From Lachnospiraceae bacterium (GTDB lineage: Bacteria > Bacillota > Clostridia > Lachnospirales > Lachnospiraceae), in assembly GCA_910575605.1 (NCBI GenBank), contig CAJTEW010000005.1:122689-186688 (forward strand): a DNA stretch of 64,000 nt. Reading direction: 5' to 3'. The stretch's first letter is position 1. Each line of letters begins with the position of its first letter. Below, one piece after another: positions 1 through 7,087 of this stretch. Both the position numbers and the translations under genes were made by a program. The notes below the pieces were generated by a model, which worked only from the letters and a program-made list of their open reading frames with translations, did no database searches and had not been told where the DNA came from.

Positions 1-1
1 G

Positions 2-670
2 ATCGCAGGAGTGTCCCACGACATACGAACCCCTCTGTCAATGGTAATGGGCTATGCCGGACAGTTAGAAAACGATGTGCGGTTATCAGAAGGTAACCGC
101 CAAAAAGCGGCGGTTATTGTACGGCAAAGTAAACGAATGCGAAACCTGATTAACGACTTAAACCTTGCGTCCAAGCTGGAATATAATATGCAACCGCTAA
201 GTCCTGAAAGGCAAAATTTGATTGCCGTTGTCCGTCAGGTCGTAGTTGATTTCATCAATATGAATATTGATGAAAAGTACACGATTGAATGGCAAACGGA
301 CGAAGCATTAACTTCTTGTCCCGCAAATATAGACAAAGACTTAATAAAGCGGGCAGTAAGTAATCTGATTCAAAACAGCATGAATCATAACGAGCAGGGA
401 TGTTATATCTTCGTTCGTGTTATAGCTGAAGATAATATTTGTACTGTGATTGTTTCCGATGACGGTATGGGTGCGACAGATGAACAGATTGAAAAATTGA
501 ACAATACGCCGCATTATATGGTGTGCGACGAAAAAACAACTGAACAGCGTCACGGTTTAGGACTGCTCATTGTCAAACAAATCATATTTACACACAGCGG
601 AAAAATGCTGATAAAGCATAGTGAACACGGTGGATTTGAGGTCGATTTGAGTTTGCCGATGACTATGTAA
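2..670 (+). CDS. Sensor histidine kinase, 5'-truncated by window edge
   Basis: The frame is open from base 2, so the start lies outside the window; the GTG at 11 is an internal Val codon. The visible 223 residues are the catalytic half of a two-component kinase. The dimerisation/phosphoacceptor motif is SHDIRTPLS with the His at the third visible codon after the GTG. The ATPase lobe has an N-box (NLIQNSMNHN), a G1-like SDDGMGAT and a G2-like HGLGLLIVK. It would phosphorylate an unseen response regulator, probably encoded upstream. It resembles VanS-type or other ICE-borne kinases and probably belongs to the mobile element remnant that follows; that assignment is inference. A strong hairpin ends it. 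Confidence 0.85.
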   Translation: MAGVSHDIRTPLSMVMGYAGQLENDVRLSEGNRQKAAVIVRQSKRMRNLINDLNLASKLEYNMQPLSPERQNLIAVVRQVVVDFINMNIDEKYTIEWQTDEALTSCPANIDKDLIKRAVSNLIQNSMNHNEQGCYIFVRVIAEDNICTVIVSDDGMGATDEQIEKLNNTPHYMVCDEKTTEQRHGLGLLIVKQIIFTHSGKMLIKHSEHGGFEVDLSLPMTM

Positions 671-674
671 GGCA

Positions 675-715
675 AAAGAGGAAACAGAGGAATCACCCCT
701 CTGTTTCCTCTTTTT
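675..715. terminator. Bidirectional intrinsic terminator
   Basis: A long stem (AAAGAGGAAACAGAGG paired with CCTCTGTTTCCTCTTT) with A- and T-rich flanks lies between the convergent kinase and CHAP genes and could stop transcription from both sides. Confidence 0.8.
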
Positions 716-718
716 AGG

Positions 719-1450
719 CTAATATTGTGGCACACCGTATCCATAGATTTGATGATTTCCAACAGAATACTGATTGATTCGGCAGCTATCGCCGGAATTG
801 CCTTCAACGGTGTAAACAATACCGTTCTCGACTTTCTGAACAATCCCCACATGATCAGTTTCACCGTCGCTGTCCCAATCAAAGAAAATTATCATTCCGG
901 GAACAGGCTCGGCAGATCCGTCCTGCCATTGTCCTCTGTCCTTAAACCATTGAACGCCATTGACACAGCCTGCAAATTTGGGGATAACCCCGGTTTCAAT
1001 ATAGCCGCATTCATTGGCACACCAGCTCACAAAGCAGGCGCACCATTCCACACGGGAATTAAATCCGTACCAGCTCCAATACGGCTCTCCGCCTACATTG
1101 CCGACCTGAGATAATGCTACCGTCACGATTTCTCCATCGTTGTATGAAATGCCGTAAAGAACAGCCGACCACATAGAGTTATTCTCGTCCTTCAGCAATT
1201 CGGCAAGGTAGTCCTTCTGCTCCTGATTGAAGCCGTACTGAGCCGCCATTTCATCGACCGTCTTATGGGAAACCGTGATATACAGATAGTTTGCGTTACC
1301 ATAGTTTCTGTCTGCACAATGTTCCCGTGTCCGTCATTAGTTTCGGTAATCTGCTTTTCCGTCTTTCTCTCTGTCCGGGAGCTGATTTGATTCATTTCCC
1401 AAAAGATGTCCGTCAAGATTTGCTTCTTGGAAGTGGATCTATGTCAATGC
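719..1450 (-). pseudogene. CHAP-domain hydrolase of an ICE (CD1108-type), frameshifted and truncated
   Basis: The intact part (719..1249) is a CHAP amidase/endopeptidase domain: ALSQVGN near its start, the catalytic-type Cys in RVEWCACFVSWCANECGY, and a His in DHVGIVQKV. Such proteins cut the cell wall during conjugative transfer of Tn1549/CTn-like elements. Immediately upstream, a second frame reads LTDIFWEMNQISSRTE, then DGHGNIVQTETMVTQT, text expected ahead of LYITVSHKTVDEMAAQYGF in the same protein. The two frames meet near 1285-1289, consistent with one lost base. Further upstream the gene is cut by the insertion sequence at 1451. The membrane-anchoring N-terminus is therefore missing and the gene should be dead, although a short reinitiated product from 1249 cannot be excluded. 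Confidence 0.75.
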
Positions 1451-1473
1451 TTTGGACAAAAAAAGTCGAATGA

Positions 1474-2283
1474 TTATGCTACTTTTTTAAGTTTCTCATC
1501 CTCCTTCTGCTGTGGTGTTATGTAACCAATCGCATTGTCTATTCTTTTTCGGTTATACCAGCCCTCTATGTATTCAAAAATTGCTCTGCGGGCTTCCTTT
1601 GTATCCTGATAAGTATGAAGATATATTTCTTCCTTTTTCAGTACAGAATGGAAGGATTCCATGCAGGCATTATCGTATGGATTTCCCTTACGGCTAAAGG
1701 AATGCAGGATTTCTTTCCTGCTCAGGCAGTCTTCAAACGCCTGGCTTGTATATTGGCTTCCAAGGTCACTATGCAAAATGATTCCTTTTGTATCCCTGAC
1801 GTTCAGGCACGCATTCTCTACCGCTTTCACTGCCAGTTCCGCTCTCATAGATGTGCCATAGGCATAGCCGATGATTTTACGGCTGCACAAATCCAGGACA
1901 GACGCCAGATATGTCCATCCTTCTTTCTGCACATGGATGTAGGTAATATCTGTGCACCATTTTTGGTTGATGGTTTCTGTTCCAAAATCACGTTTCCGAA
2001 TATTCACTTTATCATCTGGGATACTGCCGTGATTGGCATGGTGGCTGTACTTCTTTACTGCCACAGAGCACAGTCCCTGCTCTGCCATATGCCTCTGGAC
2101 CCGCTTGATGCTGCAGGGTGTCCCGGCGCCATTGAGTACACGGCATAGTTTGACAGCCCCATATCTGCGTTTGGAATCCTCAAAGGCCTGTTTCACTTTC
2201 CTGCCGAATTCCTCATACTCCATCCGCTTATTTGAAGGTACACAAGCCAGAGCCTTGTAATAAGTACTCCTTGGGAATTTCAA
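1474..2283 (-). CDS. IS3-family transposase OrfB (DDE integrase)
   Basis: A 269-residue rve-type integrase core. An HTH_21-like N-terminal part (MKFPRSTYYKA, RRYGAVKLCRVL) is followed by the DDE catalytic triad: WCTDITYI for the first Asp, ILHSDLGSQYTS for the second, and NPYDNACMESFHSVLKKE for the Glu. The annotated start is a TTG; the open frame continues upstream to join the end of orfA, so the active protein is probably the OrfAB fusion made by -1 frameshifting. It appears intact. Confidence 0.9.
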   Translation of the reverse strand: MKFPRSTYYKALACVPSNKRMEYEEFGRKVKQAFEDSKRRYGAVKLCRVLNGAGTPCSIKRVQRHMAEQGLCSVAVKKYSHHANHGSIPDDKVNIRKRDFGTETINQKWCTDITYIHVQKEGWTYLASVLDLCSRKIIGYAYGTSMRAELAVKAVENACLNVRDTKGIILHSDLGSQYTSQAFEDCLSRKEILHSFSRKGNPYDNACMESFHSVLKKEEIYLHTYQDTKEARRAIFEYIEGWYNRKRIDNAIGYITPQQKEDEKLKKVA

Positions 2284-2348
2284 GGCACTGCAAAGCTGGA
2301 ATACAGCGTAGTTGGTTAAGTTGTCCTGGATAAATGCTACAATCTCGG

Positions 2349-2627
2349 CTATTGTTCTTTTGCGAATATGGCGGTCGCTTTTTTTAATATTTCATTCTCG
2401 GTCTTAAGGCGCTGGATTTCTTTCTGGAGAGCCTTATACTCCTTGAGGGTGACCGTTTCCTCCTCTGATACCTTGATAGGGGAAAGCTGCTTTACCCAGC
2501 CGCTAATCGTACTCCGGTTTACGCCATATTCACGTTCCAGTTGTGGATACGAAATTCCTCCGGCATTATACAGATCCACGATCTGCTGTTTAAATTCCGG
2601 AGTGTAAGATTTTTGATTTTTCGCCAT
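2349..2627 (-). CDS. IS3-family transposase OrfA (HTH)
   Basis: A 92-residue protein with an HTH_Tnp_1-type domain (SYTPEFKQQIVDLYNAGG, then YGVNRSTISGWVKQ) followed by a leucine-zipper-like coiled coil (YKALQKEIQRLKTENEILKKA). It binds the IS ends and forms the N-terminal half of OrfAB. I start it at MAKNQK (2627) because AAAGGAG precedes that ATG at good spacing; the longer open frame starting at 2690 uses an ATG that spans the IS boundary. The last codons contain C-AAA-AGA (about 2357-2361), an A-AAA-G slippery site from which a -1 shift leads straight into the orfB frame. Confidence 0.85.
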   Translation of the reverse strand: MAKNQKSYTPEFKQQIVDLYNAGGISYPQLEREYGVNRSTISGWVKQLSPIKVSEEETVTLKEYKALQKEIQRLKTENEILKKATAIFAKEQ

Positions 2628-2689
2628 GCCCTTCATCTCCTTTGCTCTTTCATTTGATAGTATAGGTTGTTCAACTTTTTCTGTCCACA

Positions 2690-3020
2690 TTTATATACTA
2701 ACACCAAGGCTCATTTCCATCGACGATAATTCAAGATTGGACGGTACTAAATCCACGCCTTCCTCGTGCCTGAGAATACCGTCATAGGGATTTTCATTCT
2801 TATCCGTTATAACAGAGAGCAGCTTATCCGAGATTGTGATAGGTAACTCGTCTGTGTCCTGCCAGCCGAGACAGGTGGTTAAATCTCCCTGCGGATCAGC
2901 GTCCACAAGGAGTACCTTTTTGCCCTGCATGGCAAGATCGATACCGAGATTAACCGCAGTAGTGGTTTTACCAACGCCGCCTTTCTGATTGCATATCGCT
3001 ATGGTTTTACAGTTTGACAT
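2690..3020 (-). pseudogene. ICE-type ParA ATPase, truncated by the IS
   Basis: Only the first ~105 residues of a ParA/Soj-like ATPase remain: a deviant Walker [17 protein letters not shown] at residues 11-26 and [18 protein letters not shown] after it. Full-length relatives are about 250-280 residues. The frame runs into the IS end and stops at a TAA directly on the junction. It starts after AAGGAGG. It lies in the same direction as the CHAP remnant beyond the IS, as expected if the middle of one conjugative element has been deleted. It is distinct from the housekeeping parA at 10751. Confidence 0.85.
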
Positions 3021-3874
3021 CTTGCGCTTTTCCTCCTTTCGCTGTATTCATAACCGCCTTTTATAGAGTCGGCTATGTATCAAGCCGCAGTATTTGTTCT
3101 CAACGCCCCCTGCGGAGGGCAGACCGTTTACACAGCCTGCCCTTGTGGGAAGCACTAAGGCTACGGTGAGCTGCACCGTATCATAGGGATTTCACCTCTG
3201 CCGGGTTCTCCGCCAGCCACTTACGGAAGTATCATTATCATTCTGACTGTCATTGCCAAGCTCGGTAGCAGTCCGAGTTTCAGGACGGGAGTTCTCGCTT
3301 GCTCGTTTTAGGGCTCCCGAAAAGTCGTGAAACTTTTTGGGAAGAGGAGAAGCAGTGCAGCGTATGAGCTTTCGTGTTTATACGGAAGCGATAACAGCGG
3401 AACTTGCTTCGACGAGGTTATGCGTACTCTCCTTCGGGCTATCATCAGAAATAAAGTCCTTAGTGCCTGTGTATTCAGTTGTCAAAATGCAGCAAAGGGA
3501 GGAACTCCGTTTAGGAGTGGTTTTTTAACCCCTTCACCTATTTGGAATTGGAAACCAAAATGACACCATGTTTTCAGAAAAAACCTTGAAAAATTTTTTA
3601 TTTTCTGACTTTTACTCTTAAACGCAAAAAACGCCTGCTTCTCAAATCGAGAAACAAGCGGCAATCTTCATTTATAAATAAGAAAGAGGACTATCAAGGA
3701 ACTGCTAATAAAGTGAACAAAAAAGACAGGGTAAAACGAGATAGGACACAGATAAGCACCTTTTTCAATTAGCAGGGATTTCGGTAAGAGACGATATCGA
3801 AAAAATATTTGTCGCAGGGCATGAGGGAGGAAAAACGCTATCCAGCTAAAATCTTCGGGGAAAATAAGAAAAGC
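3021..3874. other. Non-coding ICE leader region
   Basis: About 850 bp upstream of the truncated parA with no credible gene. It is less AT-rich than its surroundings. On the minus strand, 3181 to about 3230 reads YFRKWLAENPAEVKSL then stop, which could be the C-terminus of a lost upstream gene of the element. Around 3612-3655 there is an imperfect inverted repeat (GCCTGCTTCTC / GAGAAACAAGCGGC). The remainder shows no domain or RNA family I recognise. Confidence 0.5.
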
Positions 3875-3910
3875 CGAAAACCCTTGAAAATAAAGGATTT
3901 CGGCGTTGTT
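3875..3910 (-). terminator. Terminator downstream of tRNA-Arg
   Basis: On the minus strand GCCGAAATCC and GGGTTTTCGGC form a hairpin followed by TTTTCTT, directly after the tRNA 3' end. Confidence 0.75.
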
Positions 3911-3912
3911 TC

Positions 3913-3988
3913 TGGCGTCCCGGAGAGGACTTGAACCTCCGATCTACCGCTTAGGAGGCGGTTGCGTTATCCACTACGCTACCGGGAC
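3913..3988 (-). tRNA. tRNA-Arg (anticodon CCT), CCA encoded
   Basis: A 76-nt cloverleaf: acceptor stem GTCCCGG/CCGGGAC, anticodon stem ACCGC/GCGGT with loop CTCCTAA (anticodon CCT, reading AGG), T arm GGAGGTTCAAGTCCTCT, discriminator G and an encoded CCA tail. It differs in acceptor and D arms from the second tRNA-Arg(CCT) at 6943, which has no encoded CCA. It may have arrived with the mobile element; that is inference. Confidence 0.93.
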
Positions 3989-4346
3989 ATTTATAAAATT
4001 TTTAGTTCTCCTATCGCTCGCCTTTGGGTAAAAGGCGAGAGGTCTTTCGTAACCTTAGGAGTAGAACCATTCGCTAGTAGGCAGCTCCCTCTTAGTGTTA
4101 TCTAATCCCTTTATTTCCTTGCCTGTCACGGATTCAGAATGTTATCTCGTACCGACCTGTGACTGCTAGTTTTAAGGTGTTTTAGATGCTCCTTTTAGCA
4201 GGCGATTAGCAAGGGACTCGAATTTAGGGAAATGTTACGCTGTAAAGCCTTTCCCGATTAATATCTGCATTTCACAACTAATCCCAGAATAGTTTAAGCT
4301 GTTTGCATTTTTTCTAAGGTCGCAAATTGCGACCTCAAAGAGTTTC
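3989..4346. other. Spacer with degenerate coding scraps
   Basis: No intact gene. It contains a hairpin GCTCGCCTTTGG / AAAGGCGAG near 4017-4042, and on the minus strand (about 4066-4150) a 28-codon open stretch ESVTGKEIKGLDNTKRELPT followed by SEWFYS and a stop, which I cannot assign. The right end holds the palindrome listed separately at 4317. Confidence 0.4.
4317..4335. promoter_or_regulatory. Palindrome GTCGCAA-TTGCGAC, downstream copy
   Basis: Perfect 9-1-9 palindrome AGGTCGCAA-A-TTGCGACCT, 11 bp past the stop codon of the ORF6N gene. It shares the core GTCGCAA/TTGCGAC with copies inside that gene and in its upstream region. Confidence 0.6.
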
Positions 4347-5312
4347 TCATTCCTCCGTTTCCAGTTCCAACCTTTGCAGGATGTCTTTGATAATGCCTGC
4401 ATCTTGAATTAGATTGATTCCAAAACACTTTTTTCCTGCATCTTTCAAAGACGCTCCTACATGATAGGCTGTCGTTCGGTCAAGAATCAAAAACCTGTCA
4501 TGGAATACTTTGGTATATTTTATTTTCAATGTCGGATACTGTGCATTAAAATTCTTAACATCGGTTTTCGTCAGCTTCGTCTGCTTCTGCGTATAAATTG
4601 TAACTGCAACATCAGACTTTTTCTTTGAAAGCAGATTCAATGTCTCAACATCCACATATCCGTCTATCAGAGTGATTTCTTTCTTTGCTTTTTGAATCAA
4701 ATTCACTATCAAACTGAACGCATCATAAATCTGTCCATCAAAAAATACCTTTTGACTGGATTCCTCATGTTCGGATATGTACTCAAAAACTCTCTCAAAA
4801 CGCTCGTCTGTTTCCGTTTGGTAATTTATCTGGCGAACCTCTATTGCATTTAACCGCTCATACAGCAAAGAGGTATTTGCCATATACTTCCGCATCTCCA
4901 CAAAAGTGTCCATAATTCTAATGCTTACTCGGATAGCAACATCACTACGCAAAACAGCAGAAAGCATTGCGATTCCTTGTTCTGTGAATACAAATGGCAG
5001 TTTCCTACGCCCGCCATATCCTTTATCATCCTCCAAACTTGAAGTCGCAAATTGCGACTTCAAGTTTTCATATTCCTCTTTCGTCAGTTGGAATCGGAAT
5101 CTTTCTGGAAATCTTGAGATATTACGTTTTGCCGCTTCATTTAATCGCTTTGTTTCTACTTGATACAGCATCGCTAAATCACTGTCTATCATAACCTGCT
5201 GGTTACGGATAACATATATCATGGTTTTTATATCGGACTCTGCTGATTCAATGCTTATTTCTTGGGTATCATTATTCGCCTTTGCCAGAGCTGTTTGTTC
5301 TGTATCAGCCAT
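4347..5312 (-). CDS. ORF6N-domain DNA-binding protein with PLD-like C-terminus
   Basis: A 321-residue protein. Residues ~25-130 match the ORF6N family of phage and mobile-element DNA-binding proteins: VMIDSDLAMLYQVETKRLNEA, RFPERFRFQLTKEEYENLKS, LPFVFTEQGIAMLSAVLRSD. The C-terminal third resembles a phospholipase-D-like fold: EITLIDGYVDVETLNLL, an HKD-like HDRFLILD and HVGASLKDAGKK. I chose the ATG at 5312, preceded by AAAGGA, over the longer frame to 5381. The coding DNA for NLKSQFATSS is a perfect 33-bp palindrome repeated in the promoter region, so autoregulation is plausible. Function is unknown; genes of this type are common in mobile DNA. Confidence 0.8.
   Translation of the reverse strand: MADTEQTALAKANNDTQEISIESAESDIKTMIYVIRNQQVMIDSDLAMLYQVETKRLNEAAKRNISRFPERFRFQLTKEEYENLKSQFATSSLEDDKGYGGRRKLPFVFTEQGIAMLSAVLRSDVAIRVSIRIMDTFVEMRKYMANTSLLYERLNAIEVRQINYQTETDERFERVFEYISEHEESSQKVFFDGQIYDAFSLIVNLIQKAKKEITLIDGYVDVETLNLLSKKKSDVAVTIYTQKQTKLTKTDVKNFNAQYPTLKIKYTKVFHDRFLILDRTTAYHVGASLKDAGKKCFGINLIQDAGIIKDILQRLELETEE
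5035..5067. promoter_or_regulatory. 33-bp perfect palindrome inside the ORF6N gene
   Basis: Arms AAACTTGAAGTCGCAA and TTGCGACTTCAAGTTT around a single base. It encodes part of the domain (NLKSQFATSS) and matches the upstream copy at 5367. Confidence 0.7.
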
Positions 5313-5366
5313 CTTTATCGTCCTTTCTATTTTGAAATGCCAGATTAGAATCTCAAAATTATGAGT

Positions 5367-5397
5367 AACTTGAAGTCGCAATTTGTGACTTCAAGTT
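5367..5397. promoter_or_regulatory. 31-bp palindrome upstream of the ORF6N gene (operator candidate)
   Basis: AACTTGAAGTCGCAA-T-TTGTGACTTCAAGTT, one mismatch, centred about 70 bp before the ATG. On the plus strand it can be read NLKSQFVTSS, so it may be a copied piece of such a gene acting as an operator. A second smaller palindrome, ATTCC-5-GGAAT, lies at 5427-5441. Confidence 0.6.
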
Positions 5398-5550
5398 CTG
5401 TTACTTCGTCTATCCTTAAACTCGAAATTCCAAATCGGAATACCAAGTTTTATGTATGCTTATTGTTTGTTTTTACAGTATATCACACATTTTTCTATGG
5501 GGATAGCCATAATCTCGCCATCTTCGTAAAAAATAGGTCAAATCAATTCA

Positions 5551-6576
5551 TTAATTCAATATTGGTAATTTATGAAACCATACAGCATCATAAATTATAT
5601 CGCAGTTATCCATAAACCATTCAGACCAACAAGATGGAACTTTTTCTATTTTTCTATTATCCCTTTCAAACATCAAAAACTTAATTACTGTTGATTTAAC
5701 GGAATATATTATCGCTTCAATACCACTTTCATAAATTTCGCTAAAATCCCACCATTTTGAATGAGCTGGATGTGCAGAAAAACCACAACGAAGTTGGTAA
5801 AGGTTTTCAAGCTGTTCTATTGTTCCAGATGGCAAGCTAATTTCAGTCTGAACAATATTATACATATCAATTCTTGCTTTAGTCGGAATTTGTTTTCGTT
5901 GTTTAATAGCTTGGAAAATAACATCAACTGTGTTATCAGCTGCGGTTATTGCTTCCTCATAGTATCCGTCTGCAAGCAAAGAAAGAGAACGGATATAGTA
6001 ATACAACACTCTATTTACAAAAGGATCAAAGGAATTGATTAAATCAATATAGTATGAAAATAACCGACTTTTTCTATTATGAATAGTGGGGATGCCTTTA
6101 CGGAATGAAAGGTACTCAGAATTCAAAAAAGGCAACGTACACTCTTTAAATTCATTTCCCCTAAAATCACAATGCCGTCCATATATTAAGGCAATAGCGC
6201 CTAGAATATTTATTTCATACCCCCGATATATGTATTGATTTGCAAAGTAAAAAAATCCATCAATTTGGTCTGCAACAAAATCGTCCTTGGATATTTTTTT
6301 CCAGCCGCGCGACCACGCAGGTGTAAGAGTTCCAACTAAAAGACTTCTTTTTTCTTTTGAATACTTGCACATTAAATAGGGCGAATTATAACTCACATTC
6401 ATTCCTTCGCAATTGTAAATATCCCTAATTGGGAATGTTTGGTAGCTGTCTCTTAATGGCATTTCTTGTTCAACAGCTCTATCAAGCTCACTTTTGAACA
6501 AAGAAATTTTTCTTTTTGTGTTTTCGTATTGGGCAAATTGATTGATAAATTTACTTTTAAACTCCACATATCCCAA
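5551..6576 (-). CDS. Unknown protein with HEPN-like C-terminal half
   Basis: A 341-residue soluble protein I cannot name. The segment from about residue 190 to 305 is helical, has EEAITAADNTVDVIFQA, and carries LRCGFSAHPA with Arg263 and His269. This fits the R-X(4-6)-H motif of HEPN RNases in abortive-infection and toxin systems. The N-terminal half (PAWSRGWKKISKDDF, HCDFRGNEFKECTLP) has no recognised domain. It starts at TTG 6576 after GAGGG at 7-base spacing. AT-rich composition and position between two tRNA genes beside an ORF6N gene suggest horizontal origin and perhaps a defence role. No partner antitoxin is adjacent. Domain assignment is inference from a short motif. Confidence 0.65.
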   Translation of the reverse strand: MGYVEFKSKFINQFAQYENTKRKISLFKSELDRAVEQEMPLRDSYQTFPIRDIYNCEGMNVSYNSPYLMCKYSKEKRSLLVGTLTPAWSRGWKKISKDDFVADQIDGFFYFANQYIYRGYEINILGAIALIYGRHCDFRGNEFKECTLPFLNSEYLSFRKGIPTIHNRKSRLFSYYIDLINSFDPFVNRVLYYYIRSLSLLADGYYEEAITAADNTVDVIFQAIKQRKQIPTKARIDMYNIVQTEISLPSGTIEQLENLYQLRCGFSAHPAHSKWWDFSEIYESGIEAIIYSVKSTVIKFLMFERDNRKIEKVPSCWSEWFMDNCDIIYDAVWFHKLPILN

Positions 6577-6682
6577 ATTATCACCCTCTTTTATTCAATA
6601 ATTATACATCTTTCTATCACTTATAACAATTCAAAGAAAGGCAATCTATGCAACTTATTATTAAAGAAAAACCAAGTGTTAT

Positions 6683-6840
6683 TTAGTCTATAGGTTTCAA
6701 CTGCCTTACCAATTTCGTTATTTCTGCATCTTTCGAAGATATTCCTACATAATAAGTTTCAACTTCGTCACAAGTTGGGACGAAGTTATTAATTAGGACA
6801 AGAAACTCTCGCCTTTTCAATTGGCAAGATTTTCAACAAA
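6683..6840 (-). pseudogene. Remnant of a PLD-like/ORF6N-associated C-terminus
   Basis: On the minus strand an open stretch reads REFLVLINNFVPTCDEVETY, then YVGISSKDAEITKLVRQLKP and a stop at 6683. YVGISSKDAE aligns with HVGASLKDAG near the end of the ORF6N gene product, so this looks like the surviving 3' end of a paralogue. An imperfect palindrome, AACTTCGTC...GACGAAGTT, lies inside it at about 6752-6778. Confidence 0.5.
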
Positions 6841-6892
6841 ATTTTTCGGATAATTAGCAGAATCGCCATTTTACTTAGCAAGTCCAGAAAAG

Positions 6893-6938
6893 AAGAAATA
6901 CCGAAAACTCTGGAATCCCAGTGTTTTCGGTATTTCTT
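6893..6938 (-). terminator. Terminator downstream of second tRNA-Arg
   Basis: On the minus strand GAAATACCGAAAACACTGG pairs with CCAGAGTTTTCGGTATTTC, a long stem followed by TTCTTTTCT. The rest of 6577-6942 holds only the pseudogene remnant at 6683. Confidence 0.8.
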
Positions 6939-6942
6939 TCAA

Positions 6943-7016
6943 CGTCGCTAAGAGGATTTGAACCTCCGGCCTACCGCTTAGGAGGCGGTCGCTCTATCCT
7001 GCTGAGCTATAGCGAC
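6943..7016 (-). tRNA. tRNA-Arg (anticodon CCT), no encoded CCA
   Basis: A 74-nt cloverleaf: acceptor GTCGCTA/TAGCGAC, D arm AGCTCAGCAGGATAGAGC, anticodon arm ACCGC-CTCCTAA-GCGGT (anticodon CCT), T arm CCGGAGGTTCAAATCCTCT, discriminator G followed by TTG rather than CCA. It probably marks the boundary between core chromosome (to the right) and accessory DNA (to the left). Confidence 0.93.
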
Positions 7017-7044
7017 ATTTATAAAGGCATATTCATGCTTTTAT

Positions 7045-7073
7045 ATTTTAACACTTTGTTTTAAAAAAATCAA
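7045..7073 (-). promoter_or_regulatory. Promoter of tRNA-Arg
   Basis: On the minus strand TTGATT, 17 bp, TAAAAT, ending 28 bp before the tRNA. Confidence 0.6.
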
Positions 7074-7087
7074 TATCAAAATTTATT

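Larger units (their letters stand above)
1451..2689 (-). mobile_element. IS3-family (IS150-like) insertion sequence, complete
   Basis: The element is 1,239 bp with imperfect terminal inverted repeats: TTTGGACAAAAAAAGTCGAA at the left end and TGTGGACAGAAAAAGTTGAA reading inward from the right, 17 of 20 identical. It carries orfA and orfB in IS3 arrangement. I see no 3-5 bp target duplication (left flank ends ATGC, right flank begins TTTAT). With an ICE gene end on one side and a different truncated ICE gene on the other, this suggests an adjacent deletion or recombination between two copies. Confidence 0.85.

Noticed and set aside
1451..2689. Composite transposon using the IS
   Set aside because: Only one IS copy is visible in the window and no cargo between two copies can be defined.
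3327..3664. Short open frames in the ICE leader region
   Set aside because: No ribosome sites, no recognisable domain, overlapping on both strands.
5361..5615. Plus-strand open frame MSNLKSQFVTSS...
   Set aside because: It starts in the operator-like palindrome, then becomes hydrophobic AT-rich noise and runs antisense into the end of the HEPN-like gene; better seen as a regulatory copy of coding sequence.
6752..6778. Operator palindrome AACTTCGTC...GACGAAGTT as a fourth copy of the GTCGCAA family
   Set aside because: The core sequence differs and the arms are interrupted; it lies inside the decayed coding remnant.
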